64,000 nt of DNA from Companilactobacillus furfuricola (lineage in GTDB: Bacteria; Bacillota; Bacilli; Lactobacillales; Lactobacillaceae): assembly GCF_003946325.1 (NCBI RefSeq), contig NZ_RHNT01000005.1, forward strand, positions 1 through 64,000, in the 5' to 3' direction. Positions 43,935-52,954 of the stretch are shown one piece after another; within the stretch, counting starts at the first letter, position 1, and each line of letters begins with the position of its first letter. The translations under genes were made by a program, and so were the position numbers. Under the pieces are notes generated by a model. The model did no database searches, was not told the origin of the DNA, and saw only the letters and a list, made by a program, of their open reading frames with translations.

Positions 43935-44741
43935 TTATGGTTTTACAGGACCACCATTTTGTTCAGCGTGTAACATCTCATCATAGGTAGTTGTTCCGTT
44001 ACTGTCTGCCGTTGTGTCTCCGGCATATGAAACGAATCCAATGCTTTCACCACTATCGGTATCGTTGATTTGCCAGCCACCGTTAGTTTCTGTGGCATCT
44101 ATATATCCACCCCAGCTACCAGTTGCTCTTCTAAACAAGTCAGCAGCTTGATCAGCCCGTTTAACGACTCGATTGTCTTGTGGTGCTTGGTTCGTCGAAC
44201 TAGTAGCAGCAGTTTCTTGGCTATCGTTACTACTATTCGTTGTCTCAGCAGTTTCATCGCTAGCTGAATCGGTCGTTATATTAAAACTAGGTTTTGCGAC
44301 GATATTTTTCTTATTGATGTATTCGACGGTTATGTTTTCGCCATTCAAGACATCAGCTGAAACGTCTTCAAACAACTCGTCGATAGTGATCTGTTGAACA
44401 GCTTTTACCGTCACCTTGTCATCTTCATCAGACGTTGCCCGTTGCACGCCATCAACTAATAGACTGAATTGCGTGGGATCGAAGGAAACATTTTTCTTCG
44501 ACTTATTGTTGATCGTCATTGAAACATCATAGTTGTTATCGTCCTTATCCTTTACCGAAGTAAGGTCAAATTTAATTTTTTTCTTATCGCTTGAACTTAG
44601 CTTCTGGTAATCCGTATTTTCCTTTTTAACGGACGTTTGCGAACTGGAGCTACTACTACTGTTGGAACTAGAGTTATTAGCTCCACAACCTGCTAAAACT
44701 AGCAAAGATACAGAAACTAGTGCTACTAATGATTTTTTCAT
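43935..44741 (-). CDS. DUF4352-like lipoprotein with C-terminal extension
   Basis: A 268-residue lipoprotein (lipobox L-A-G-C). Its first 160 residues are a paralogue of the neighbouring lipoprotein. A Ser/Thr/Gln linker and an extra C-terminal domain (about 195-268: F-R-R-A-T-G-S-W-G-G-Y-I-D-A-T) are absent from the short copy. Expected on the outer face of the membrane; function unknown. GGGGGG precedes the ATG. Confidence 0.85.
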   Translation of the reverse strand: MKKSLVALVSVSLLVLAGCGANNSSSNSSSSSSSQTSVKKENTDYQKLSSSDKKKIKFDLTSVKDKDDNNYDVSMTINNKSKKNVSFDPTQFSLLVDGVQRATSDEDDKVTVKAVQQITIDELFEDVSADVLNGENITVEYINKKNIVAKPSFNITTDSASDETAETTNSSNDSQETAATSSTNQAPQDNRVVKRADQAADLFRRATGSWGGYIDATETNGGWQINDTDSGESIGFVSYAGDTTADSNGTTTYDEMLHAEQNGGPVKP

Positions 44742-44891
44742 GTGTAAATCCCCCCCTATGATTTAATGATAGTATATCACTAAATATAAATATATTTATA
44801 TTTAAAATTGACTGAATTTTTCGAAACCTTTTAAGTTCTTTTTACTTAAAAAAGTTGTATGCTCAATGAAAAGAACTAGGACAATATTTTC

Positions 44892-45758
44892 ATGAAAAAG
44901 ATGATAAAAATGATGAAAAATATTTCAATTTTCTTATTGTTTGTCGCTTCGATCATTACTTTTGCGGCCTGTTCAAATTCTAACGTCAGCAAGGTCTCTA
45001 AAAAGCAGGGAGCAACGATCGTCCCTACTTTATTTTTCCACGGTTATGGCAGCAGCACGAACGCCGAAGATCAAATGGCACACGCAGCCGTTAAAGCAGG
45101 CCCTGCTAAAACTATTATCAAAGCCTTGGTCAATAACAAAGGTGACGTGACTTTGAAAGGTGTCTTCCCTTCTTATGACAAACATCCTATCGTTGAAGTT
45201 GGCTTTGAAAATAACCGCAATTCCAACTATGCCGAAGATGGTAAATGGGCTCGAAATGTCGTTATCAAACTTCAAGAGGCCTATCATATCAAGAAATTCA
45301 ACGTCGTCGGACATTCAATGGGAAATATGGCCATTATGTTCTACGTGCTAGACAACTATCGTGATAAGAAGCTCCCTCAATTGCAAAAGCAAGTCGATAT
45401 TGCTGGTCATTTCAACGGGATCTTAGGTGTCGACGATGAGCCTAACGAAATGAAATTGAAAGCTAATGGCTTACCGATTGAAACTAACCCAACCTATGAG
45501 AAATTGACGGCGCTTCGTCAAAGTGACGCCTACAATGGTATTGCCGTCCTAAATATTTATGGGGATAAAGATGATGGTAGTCACTCTGATGGTCGCGTCA
45601 GCAATGCTTCTTCCAAATCTTTGCGCTACCTCGTCAGCAATCATGCTAAATCATATCGTGAAGAAAAGATCGTTGGTCAAGATGCTCAACACAGCCGCCT
45701 GCATGAGAATCCGCAAGTCGACAAGCTGTTGATCAATTTTCTTTGGGACAAAAAATAA
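44892..45758 (+). CDS. DUF915-family alpha/beta hydrolase lipoprotein
   Basis: A 288-residue hydrolase with an N-terminal signal and lipobox F-A-A-C (Cys27). The fold has the oxyanion loop F-F-H-G-Y-G-S-S, nucleophile elbow V-G-H-S-M-G-N (Ser142), acidic site in Y-G-D-K-D-D-G-S-H-S-D-G-R and His in A-Q-H-S-R-L-H. DUF915 proteins are surface-attached serine hydrolases of Lactobacillales; substrates are poorly known. It ends in a terminator and is monocistronic. Confidence 0.9.
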   Translation: MKKMIKMMKNISIFLLFVASIITFAACSNSNVSKVSKKQGATIVPTLFFHGYGSSTNAEDQMAHAAVKAGPAKTIIKALVNNKGDVTLKGVFPSYDKHPIVEVGFENNRNSNYAEDGKWARNVVIKLQEAYHIKKFNVVGHSMGNMAIMFYVLDNYRDKKLPQLQKQVDIAGHFNGILGVDDEPNEMKLKANGLPIETNPTYEKLTALRQSDAYNGIAVLNIYGDKDDGSHSDGRVSNASSKSLRYLVSNHAKSYREEKIVGQDAQHSRLHENPQVDKLLINFLWDKK

Positions 45759-45771
45759 TAATCGTACAAAG

Positions 45772-45800
45772 AGATAGGATGAACTATCTCTTTTTTTGCA
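45772..45800 (+). terminator. Terminator after the DUF915 hydrolase
   Basis: AAAGAGATAG gatgaa CTATCTCTTTTTTT. Confidence 0.9.
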
Positions 45801-45959
45801 ACCATGTATAGCTTGGTATATAAAGTTTTATGAGTGAGATTGTTACTTTTAATTGCGCAAATTGTTATTACATGATGTCAGATAGGGTCAATGATTTGCT
45901 TTTATATAACGGCGATATGTACGAATCTAAAGGTAAAGACATGCGAAGGAGAGAATGAA

Positions 45960-46331
45960 ATGAGTGAACTATCGGACAATTTAAAAAAATACCGGAATGA
46001 ACTGAACCTGACTCAAGATGATCTCGCAAAGGAATTGTTCGTAACTAGACAAGCAATTTCTAAGTGGGAGTCTGGGGAATCAACCCCTGATGTGAATAAT
46101 CTGATCAAGTTGGCCGACACCTTCCATATCAGTTTGGATAACTTAATTTTAGGAAAAGACACCGATGCCTTAGTAGATTCAGAGTAGTTTGTCTTTGATC
46201 CACGAAAAAAACGTTATGTCAGAAGATATGGAAAAATGAACTTCTGGGATTTTCTAGCTAAGTATTGGTGGACAATCATAATTATTTTAGGAGTATTATC
46301 AATACTATTCCCATTACACTACTACGGTTAA
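45960..46331 (+). pseudogene. XRE regulator with membrane tail, split by an in-frame TAG
   Basis: Codons 1-75 encode a helix-turn-helix regulator (L-T-Q-D-D-L-A-K-E-L-F-V-T-R-Q-A-I-S-K-W-E). TAG at 46185-46187 is followed in the same frame by F-V-F-D-P-R-K-K-R-Y-V, N-F-W-D-F-L and a membrane helix, the usual tail of this regulator type, ending at TAA 46329-46331. The DNA-binding half may still be made as a 75-residue protein (AAGGAGAG precedes the ATG), but it would no longer be membrane-tethered. Confidence 0.75.
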
Positions 46332-46345
46332 AATTTTACATACTA

Positions 46346-46376
46346 AAAAAGCAGACACTGTTGTCTGCTTTTTGCT
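46346..46376. terminator. Bidirectional terminator
   Basis: AAAGCAGAC actgtt GTCTGCTTTTT between convergent genes. Confidence 0.85.
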
Positions 46377-46380
46377 AGTT

Positions 46381-47214
46381 CTAATAATTATTATCTTTGA
46401 TATATTGTTGTGCCCAAGCGAGCATTTTGGCATCCTCGTAGGCATCTTGTGAGGTTAAGATCTTCGGACCGTCATCAGTGATGGCAATAGTGTGTTCATA
46501 TTGAGCTGACCAGCTGCCATCTTTTGAGACGTAATAGATCCATGGATCATTTTTGTCCTTCAAAGTATGATCCTTGATCCCCCAAGTTCCTTCATTGATC
46601 ATTGGTTCAATGGTGATCGTCATGCCAGCTTTGAGACGGAGTCCCTTGCCTTTTTGACCATAGTGGAAAACGTCTGGTTTTTCGTGCATCGTTGGTTGGA
46701 TACCATGTCCGATCAAGTCACGCACGTCACCGTAATCATGCTTGTTTTCGGTAAAGTCCTGGATAGCAAAACCGATGTCGCCTAAGCGATTACCGACAAC
46801 ACTTTGGGCGATCCCTAAGTAAAGTGATTTTTTCGTAACATCCATTAAGTCTTTAGTTTCTTGGCTAACTTCACCGACAGCGTAACTCCAACATGAGTCA
46901 CTTTCGTAACCATCTTTGTTGACGGTCATGTCAACTTTCACGATGTCGCCTTCTTTTAAGATCAAGTTCTTCCGCGGTGTTCCGTGGGCAACTTCATCGT
47001 TGACGTCAACACAAGTAGCGTATTTGTAGCCTTCAAAGCCTTTTTCTGAAGGTGTTGCTCCGTGTTCGTAGATGTAGTCGTTGGCAAATACTTCGATGTC
47101 GTAGGCTGATAGTCCTGGTTTGATCATGTCGCGCAATCCTAGGTGAACTCCAGCGAGGACTTTTCCTGATTCACGCATGCCTTCGATTTCTCGTTCTGAT
47201 TTTAATGTGATCAT
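46381..47214 (-). CDS. map: Type I methionine aminopeptidase
   Basis: A 277-residue pita-bread-fold enzyme removing N-terminal Met. Metal ligands are seen in V-D-M-T-V (Asp), D-S-C-W-S, G-H-G-I-Q-P-T-M-H-E, T-I-E-P-M-I and Q-Y-E-H-T. It carries the extra loop and C-terminal tail seen in lactobacillar MetAPs. N-terminal codons are mostly A/C-ending, giving a T/G-rich plus strand next to the 47.4-kb palindrome. Confidence 0.93.
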   Translation of the reverse strand: MITLKSEREIEGMRESGKVLAGVHLGLRDMIKPGLSAYDIEVFANDYIYEHGATPSEKGFEGYKYATCVDVNDEVAHGTPRKNLILKEGDIVKVDMTVNKDGYESDSCWSYAVGEVSQETKDLMDVTKKSLYLGIAQSVVGNRLGDIGFAIQDFTENKHDYGDVRDLIGHGIQPTMHEKPDVFHYGQKGKGLRLKAGMTITIEPMINEGTWGIKDHTLKDKNDPWIYYVSKDGSWSAQYEHTIAITDDGPKILTSQDAYEDAKMLAWAQQYIKDNNY

Positions 47215-47347
47215 GTATTTTGTTTGCTCCCTTTTTGTTTCATTGGTTTTTATTTATTTATATTGTAGAACAGTTTATGGATAAAAGGTATTTTTGGATT
47301 GGTTTACGGCTGATTTGAGGTTGTATTTTGGTTAGTGTTTTATTGCC

Positions 47348-47498
47348 GGTTCTGTGGGGGATTCCGGGAATTGCGCTGTGGCTTCCTTAGTTGTTCGGTG
47401 GCGTAGCCACCACCAAGAACCAGTTGCGCAAGTGCGTTAGCACTTACGTTCCTTTATTTCATGGCTGACAGCGAATTCCCTCCACCCCCCACAGAACC
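47348..47498. repeat. Long GC-rich imperfect palindrome with internal hairpins
   Basis: Outer arms GGTTCTGTGGGGG (47348-47360) and CCCCCACAGAACC (47486-47498) are perfect. A second pair, GGGAATTGCGCTGT and ACAGCGAATTCCC, is imperfect by one base. Inside are GGTGGC gta GCCACC and AAGTGC gtta GCACTT hairpins. It is not related by sequence to family 1 or 2. The plus strand is T/G-rich on both sides for about 1 kb. Confidence 0.75.
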
Positions 47499-47725
47499 TA
47501 AGGTGGTATCAATCAATTTTTTTGGGGGTTGGATACGGTACTTAGTTTTTTTCTGCAAAATTGTTTTGATTAGTTTTGATGTACTTATCTTTCTTTTCAG
47601 TCTTAAGATTTTGATCAAGTTATCTATCTATTTTATCTTGATAGTGCCTTTCATCGGTTGGTATTTTGTTCCGGTTGATATTCTACTATTAATTAATTTA
47701 TATGTCCCACTTTTTGAACAGCAAA

Positions 47726-47765
47726 AGGCGATGATTATTCCTTTTCTTTGGATTTATCATCGCCT
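47726..47765 (-). terminator. Nitroreductase terminator
   Basis: AGGCGATGAT/ATCATCGCCT stem with T runs on both sides. Confidence 0.8.
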
Positions 47766-47791
47766 ATTTTTATTTTTTTAATTTTATTTAA

Positions 47792-48442
47792 TTAAGCAAA
47801 ATCTGTGACTTCATTTACGTCGTAGCGGACTGATTTGGTGTATTTTTCGTCTGGTTCGCCGATTGCTATTGATGTGATCGGGATGTATCTTTCTGGATCT
47901 AGGCCGAATTCTGGTACTACTTTGTCGAAGTAGTAGCCTGACATTGGGTTGGCTTCGTATCCGTGAGCTCTGGCTAATAGTAATAGTTGCATGGCTACCA
48001 TGCTGCCGTCTAAGGTGGCGTCTTTTTCTAGGAAGTTGCGGTCGGCTTTTTCGTATAGTGGTAGGAAAGTGTTGAAGATTTTGTCTCTTTCTTCTGTGGT
48101 GATCTGGCCGTTTTCTGCGGCTTTGTTCCAAACGTCACGATACTTGTAGTGGGATTGGATGTCTCCCATTACGAAGATGATGGTCGAAGCTGTGTCGACT
48201 TGTGGGTAGTTGAATGGCATCATTACTTCACGTGCTTTTTGCTTGGACTCTGGCGTGTTGCAAACTACGAAATGCCATGATTGCAAGTTGCAAGCGGATG
48301 GTGCGCTGAGCGACTCTTTCAACATTTGCGTGATCTCTTCGTCGGAGATTTTCACATCTTTCTTAAATTTTCTGTATGAGTGACGGTTCAACATAATATC
48401 AGCAAAATCGTTGTTTACTAATTTCTTTTCTGTAGCATCCAT
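47792..48442 (-). CDS. Nitroreductase family protein
   Basis: A 216-residue FMN-dependent nitroreductase (R-H-S-Y-R-K-F near the N-terminus, S-A-P-S-A-C-N-L-Q-S-W-H-F FMN contacts, I-A-I-G-E-P-D-E-K at the end). ATG 48442 has GAGGAG; the reading from 48505 is not needed. It lies downstream of a MarR gene on the same strand, and the neighbours suggest redox- or drug-linked induction. 31 of its last 37 codons end in A or C. Confidence 0.88.
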   Translation of the reverse strand: MDATEKKLVNNDFADIMLNRHSYRKFKKDVKISDEEITQMLKESLSAPSACNLQSWHFVVCNTPESKQKAREVMMPFNYPQVDTASTIIFVMGDIQSHYKYRDVWNKAAENGQITTEERDKIFNTFLPLYEKADRNFLEKDATLDGSMVAMQLLLLARAHGYEANPMSGYYFDKVVPEFGLDPERYIPITSIAIGEPDEKYTKSVRYDVNEVTDFA

Positions 48443-48567
48443 AATAACTATCTCCTCAAAATTTTGTAATTTAGATAAATGATATATCAATATTTGACAA
48501 GTCAAGCATAACGCAAACGGTATAGTTTGTAAATAATTTCACAATATTTTTACGTCATTTTTGACAT

Positions 48568-48600
48568 ATAAAAAAACCTGATCATTATTAACGACCAGGT
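48568..48600 (-). terminator. Terminator between marR and nitroreductase
   Basis: ACCTGgTC/GAtCAGGT stem with a seven-T tail on the minus strand. It suggests that the nitroreductase has its own promoter or depends on read-through. Confidence 0.7.
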
Positions 48601-48614
48601 CTTGATTACTAAAT

Positions 48615-49037
48615 TTAAAGCTCTAATTTTGTTAGCTTCGATAACAGTTCTGACAATTGTTTGATCTCTTCTGGGCTAAAAGAATCGTTGAATTTATCGA
48701 CTAAAACTTTGTTTCCTGGCTCACGGCCACAGTTACCAACAGTCTCTTTAGCCATCTGTGTCAGCTCAACGACCACTTCCCGATTGTTCTCAGGATTGCG
48801 GATCCGTGTGACGTAGCCCTTATTTTCCAGCCCCTTTAAGTGACGGGAGATAGCTGACCCATTGATCTGGAGTTCCCTTTGAATATCCGTCTGGGTCATT
48901 TTTCCATGGCGGTGCAAAAAAAGCAATAAGACGTAGCGAGTCAAATTGATATTCGTTTGACCTTTGAAAATCTCTGTCATATTTAAATCAGCCATTTTTA
49001 ACCGATAAAGTAAATTGATCAGCTGCTCGATCTCCAT
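48615..49037 (-). CDS. MarR-family transcriptional regulator
   Basis: A 140-residue winged-helix regulator (T-Q-T-D-I-Q-R-E-L-Q-I-N-G-S-A-I-S-R-H-L-K-G-L-E as recognition region, R-I-R-N-P-E-N-N-R-E as wing). ATG 49037 has GGAGG. A perfect palindrome 17 bp before the start suggests autorepression. Its likely target besides itself is the downstream nitroreductase. Confidence 0.9.
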   Translation of the reverse strand: MEIEQLINLLYRLKMADLNMTEIFKGQTNINLTRYVLLLFLHRHGKMTQTDIQRELQINGSAISRHLKGLENKGYVTRIRNPENNREVVVELTQMAKETVGNCGREPGNKVLVDKFNDSFSPEEIKQLSELLSKLTKLEL

Positions 49038-49053
49038 GGAAAAAACCTCCAAT

Positions 49054-49068
49054 CACATAAATTATGTG
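49054..49068. promoter_or_regulatory. Likely MarR operator
   Basis: CACATAA a TTATGTG is a perfect 15-bp inverted repeat immediately upstream of the marR ribosome site, the position and symmetry expected of an autoregulatory MarR box. Confidence 0.65.
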
Positions 49069-49123
49069 AAACATTGAACTAGTTAAATTCATTATACATC
49101 ACTTTGTCAAAGGACAAAAATTG

Positions 49124-50725
49124 TTATTGGCCTATTTTCTCTTCTTGCTGGGCTTCTACCGTATTAGGTTGAACGATCAGTGCTTCTGCTAACAAGACTT
49201 CATTGTATAATTCTAAGACGAAATTTTGATATTTCGCTTCTTGCTGCGTGATGGTATCCAAGTAATCACGCTCGATTTGAAAAGCGTTCATAAAAGCACG
49301 CATTTCTAGTTCCTTTTCCGGTCCAGAAAATTCAGGATGCTTAACGACATCGAGCCAAGCTTTAGTAAAATCACGTATCTTCGTCCGTTGTTTTTGGGAC
49401 ATCAAGTCAAATTTCACCGACTTCTTGACTCGTTCTGGCATGTACATTTTATCAACTGAAGCTAGTGCTTTTTTGACCATTTCGACCCTGATCTTATCCA
49501 TTTCGTGATCGGCATCTTCGTCATCGACGTCTTTTTCCAGCAAGAACTTGAAAGCAATTGTAGGCACGATCAAGCTTAACAAGATCAAAGTACAGGCTGA
49601 CATTAAGACTAAATTAAAGTCTAACGGGCGAATATTGTACTCAGCCAAAATATAAGCTAGTGCTAAAGTCACGGCCCCATGGACTCCTCATAAAGAGAAG
49701 ATCCAGCCGGAGCAATTGTTCATCGAAAGCCGCATCCGAGCGTAAATATATCGAGTGAAGATTCCGATCAAGTAGATCGTGATGCCGATCCAAAGCCATT
49801 TAAAAGTCAATTTTTCAAAATCTTCGGAAACTACGATCTTGACGAACATGTAACCTAAAACGACGAAAACAATGCTATTGAACAACTCGGTTATCATTGA
49901 AACTAAGTCGAAACTTAGGTGTACTTGACGAGCATTCAATAAACGACTTCTTTGCGCCTCAGCGTTGTGGACGAGTCCAGCACAGACGACCGCTATAATA
50001 CCAGAAACATGGATCAATTCTGAACAATAGTAGAGTAAAAATGGCGTTAAGATGTACAAAAAGCTTTGCGCGTTTAATGAATTGAACGACGTCCGCATCA
50101 AGACTTGTCTGAAGATAACTAAAATCCAGGCAACCGCAAAGCCAAAGACTACTCCACCGACCGCTGAACGAAGAAAGTCGATCAAAGTCTCACTATAATT
50201 GATATATCCGTTAACGTACCACAAAATAGCCATGTTCAACAAAATAATCCCGGTAGCATCATTGAACAGTGATTCCATCTTCAAAAATGTCCCCTCACTT
50301 TGGGGAACTTTCAGACCATTAGTAACAGAACTCATAGCGGTCGCATCGGTAGGCGTACTGACAGCAGCCATAATAAAAGCTAGTGGCAAGCTGACTCCAG
50401 CGATTGCCCAAACTCCGAATCCAGACAATATTAAACAAACTACTACTAAGATCACGGTAGTTTGAATGATATGCTTCAACTCTTTGCTGACTGAGTTAAG
50501 TGGCGTCTCTTGACCTTCAAAGAACAATAACGGCGCTACGATCAGACCAATGAAAATTTCCGAGTTGAACTGACTAACGTGATTGTCAATAACTGGGATC
50601 AGCACAAGGACTACTCCCGCGATCATACTGATATAGTTGACCGATATTTTGGGAACAATTTGTGCAATGAAAATACTAACAACGGCCGCAATTATCAATA
50701 AAAACGTTGATATCATCATCTCCAT
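49124..50725 (-). pseudogene. CPA1-type Na+/H+ antiporter interrupted by an in-frame TGA
   Basis: The frame encodes an NhaP/CPA1 antiporter: helices 1-11, S-T-P-T-D-A-T-A-M and N-D-A-T-G-I (ion-site Asp residues). It reaches S-G-W-I-F-S-L, then TGA at 49688-49690, and continues in the same frame as G-V-H-G-A-V-T-L-A-L-A, a motif that is continuous in intact homologues (S-L-G-G-V-H-G-A-V). A GGA-to-TGA change would explain it. The C-terminal half adds one or two helices and a cytosolic tail. Probably inactive unless the stop is a sequencing error. Confidence 0.85.
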
Positions 50726-50793
50726 GTGATGGCATCCCCTCTCGTAACAACATTTTAAATATAGCACAATAATTAATAATTTATTGCAAAAAG

Positions 50794-50842
50794 AAAAAGC
50801 TTGATGGAATCGCTTTTTTACGCGATACTATCAAGCTTTTTT
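50794..50842 (-). terminator. Terminator of the symporter gene
   Basis: AAAAAGCTTGAT...ATCAAGCTTTTTT with an inner CGC/GCG pairing. Confidence 0.85.
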
Positions 50843-50887
50843 ATTTCTTACCTCAGTCCCCCTAAGGTAACTTCCTCTTGCACTAAA

Positions 50888-52180
50888 TCAGGCTGTAGCA
50901 GCAATTTTGCGCTTTTCCTCGGACTTAGTAACTAACTTAGCCGCAACCATGGAACTAGTTACGTTAGTAGTAGTTCTTGCCATATCGACGAAAGCATCGA
51001 TACCGGCAAAAATACTGATCAACTCGACTGGGAGCCCTAAAGTAACGAACATGGCTGTTGCTAGCATGATCCCTCCACCTGGTACTCCCGCAGTACCAAA
51101 TGAAATGATCGGGCACAAGACGATGATAACGATAGCTTGTGCCAAACTGATGTGTCCACCCATAGATTGAATGGCATAAACAGATAGAAGTGGTGGCCAA
51201 ATTCCAGCACATCCTGACATCCCCATTGTCGTTCCCAACGAACCAACGAAGTTAGCAATATTTTCTGGGACGCGCGACTTCTTCGTCAAGCATTCAACGT
51301 AAAGTGGCAGAGTACCTGTACTACTTCTCGAAGAGAAGGCCATCAGTTGAGCAGGCACAATTGCTTTGAAAAAGGCGATCGGTGAAGTTTTCCCCACAAA
51401 TTTGAGTAAAAGAGTGTCAGTAAAGTAAATGTGGAAGAAGCACCCGATAAATGTCAAAACAATGATCGTAACGAGCGGTGTGAGAGCTTTGTAATCACTA
51501 GTTCCCATAGTATCAGCCATCAAAAAGATAACTGAGTATGGTAATAACTTGATAATTACAGCGATGATCTTATACACGATGGCATGAGATTGATCGATGA
51601 ATTTTTTGAACGTATCCATAGAACCTGCATTTTCCGATGACAGGCTAACCACGGCAATACCCACGATAATCGCAAAAAATACGACTGGGATAACTTTGCC
51701 ATCGGCCATAGATTTGAACAAATTATCCGAAAATAGATCTGTTAAAACTTGAGTAAATGGTGGTACAGAAGTTGGTTTATAGCCATCTACAATACTTAGG
51801 TGACCTTCCTTTCCAATTCCTGAGATAACTGCTAACGCCATCCCCACGATCGCAGCTAACATCGTTTGGAAAAGAAGCCAAAAGACTGATTTGGCACCTA
51901 TACTCTTTAATTCTGTCATTGTTTTCATTGAGTAAATGCTCTTGATCAATGAAACCAATAGCAAAGGTATTACCATCATCGAAAGAACTCGCGAATAGAT
52001 AGTACCTAAAACGGCAACGTAATCGGTATGCCCCTTAAAAATTATACCGATGACAAGACCCACTAACAGTGCAACTACTGATGCAAATGTGAAATTCGAT
52101 TTATTCTTTAACAAATAAATCAAATAACAGGCTAGTAGAGAGACTGCTAGAGTTAACAAACTCCATAAAACAGTATTCAT
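50888..52180 (-). CDS. Dicarboxylate/amino acid:cation symporter (TcyP-like)
   Basis: A 430-residue DAACS-family transporter. Helices are interleaved with the re-entrant S-S-R-S-S-T-G-T-L-P motif and T-T-N-V-T-S near the C-terminus; G-M-S-G-C-A-G-I-W-P-P is also present. The overall layout and M-V-I-P-L-L-L-V-S-L-I resemble TcyP cystine symporters. A sulfur-amino-acid role would fit other genes in the window, but this is inference. ATG 52180 follows GGGGGG. Confidence 0.85.
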   Translation of the reverse strand: MNTVLWSLLTLAVSLLACYLIYLLKNKSNFTFASVVALLVGLVIGIIFKGHTDYVAVLGTIYSRVLSMMVIPLLLVSLIKSIYSMKTMTELKSIGAKSVFWLLFQTMLAAIVGMALAVISGIGKEGHLSIVDGYKPTSVPPFTQVLTDLFSDNLFKSMADGKVIPVVFFAIIVGIAVVSLSSENAGSMDTFKKFIDQSHAIVYKIIAVIIKLLPYSVIFLMADTMGTSDYKALTPLVTIIVLTFIGCFFHIYFTDTLLLKFVGKTSPIAFFKAIVPAQLMAFSSRSSTGTLPLYVECLTKKSRVPENIANFVGSLGTTMGMSGCAGIWPPLLSVYAIQSMGGHISLAQAIVIIVLCPIISFGTAGVPGGGIMLATAMFVTLGLPVELISIFAGIDAFVDMARTTTNVTSSMVAAKLVTKSEEKRKIAATA

Positions 52181-52425
52181 AATGAAATTCCCCCCCGGAT
52201 TCATATTGTGAACATTGCTCTCACCCAATTACACATGTTACAGAATTCACAATTATTTGTAAAGCGTTTTCAGGGAAATTACAATAATATTTTTCATGAA
52301 TATACATTCGTGTATTCATTATCTACATGTGTTTATTTTTTGTGAACATAACGGTGTTGTTTGTTGTTTTGGTTGAAATATTGTTTTGTTCTTTGAGTGA
52401 CTTGGATCGTGGTGGGATTTTGATT
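52181..52425. other. Intergenic region without a gene
   Basis: A weak CRE-like sequence (GTAAAGCGTTTTCA, two mismatches) at about 52259-52272 upstream of the symporter is the only feature noticed. Confidence 0.4.
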
Positions 52426-52510
52426 ATTACCGATTTATATAGATTAAGTTGGCACCTTTTATTACTTTATATTGCACTTATCTATCTCAATCCTCTTCTG
52501 AATAGTAAAA
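52426..52510 (-). repeat. Degenerate fragment of family-1 repeat flank
   Basis: TTACCGATTTAT, AAGTTGGCAC, TTATCTATCTCAATC and CTTCTGAATAG align in order with the copy at 90-225 and with block 3. The structured core is absent. Flanking genes show no strand skew. 52511-52617 has no gene. Confidence 0.6.
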
Positions 52511-52617
52511 ACAAAAACTACATCTGTTATTGATACACCTTAAAATCATTATCGAAATATTCTTATCTGATTTCTGTACGTCTTTCATGGCATTTTTCGA
52601 GAAATCAACACGATATT

Positions 52618-52845
52618 TCATAGCTCAATACTCAATTTTTTTGCAACGTCTTTCACAGAATATCTACTGCCATCATCTTTCTTGGCCGCTTCTGAATAGT
52701 CTTTAAGGTCAATTAGATCTTCAATCTTTTCTGCCATAGCTTCTTCTGCGAAACTATTGAAACTTTCTCCTGTTACTTCTAAGTATTGATCGATTGCCTT
52801 GCTTAAATCTTCATTCATTCTTAGTGACTTTCTTTTTGCCGTCAT
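52618..52845 (-). CDS. RHH/RelB-type antitoxin, orphan (DUF6290-like)
   Basis: A 75-residue ribbon-helix-helix protein: K-R-K-S-L-R-M-N-E-D-L as beta strand, then S-K-A-I-D-Q-Y-L and S-F-N-S-F-A-E-E-A-M as helices. The C-terminal region carries Y-S-V-K-D-V-A-K-K-L. ATG 52845 has AAAGGGTGG; the reading from 52983 runs into the gabD terminator. No toxin gene follows, so it is solitary. Confidence 0.75.
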   Translation of the reverse strand: MTAKRKSLRMNEDLSKAIDQYLEVTGESFNSFAEEAMAEKIEDLIDLKDYSEAAKKDDGSRYSVKDVAKKLSIEL

Positions 52846-52904
52846 AGTTGATACCACCCTTTTTTTAATATCGATGTGACACACTTCTAACATGATGACG
52901 ATAA

Positions 52905-52938
52905 AAAAAGAGATATCGCAAATTTGGATATCTCTTTC
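52905..52938 (-). terminator. gabD terminator
   Basis: AAAGAGATATC/GATATCTCTTT, perfect 11-bp stem, with seven T residues on the minus strand. Confidence 0.9.
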
Positions 52939-52954
52939 TGAATCTAAATTATTT

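Noticed and set aside
47461-47781. 106-codon plus-strand reading frame beginning inside the palindrome
   Set aside because: Its first codons are the palindrome arm, it has no ribosome site, it runs through the nitroreductase terminator hairpin, and its hydrophobic composition follows from the T/G-rich strand.
27978-49690. Programmed recoding of TGA
   Set aside because: Only two TGA cases, in unrelated genes, with no selenocysteine element or shared context; nonsense mutation or sequencing error is simpler.
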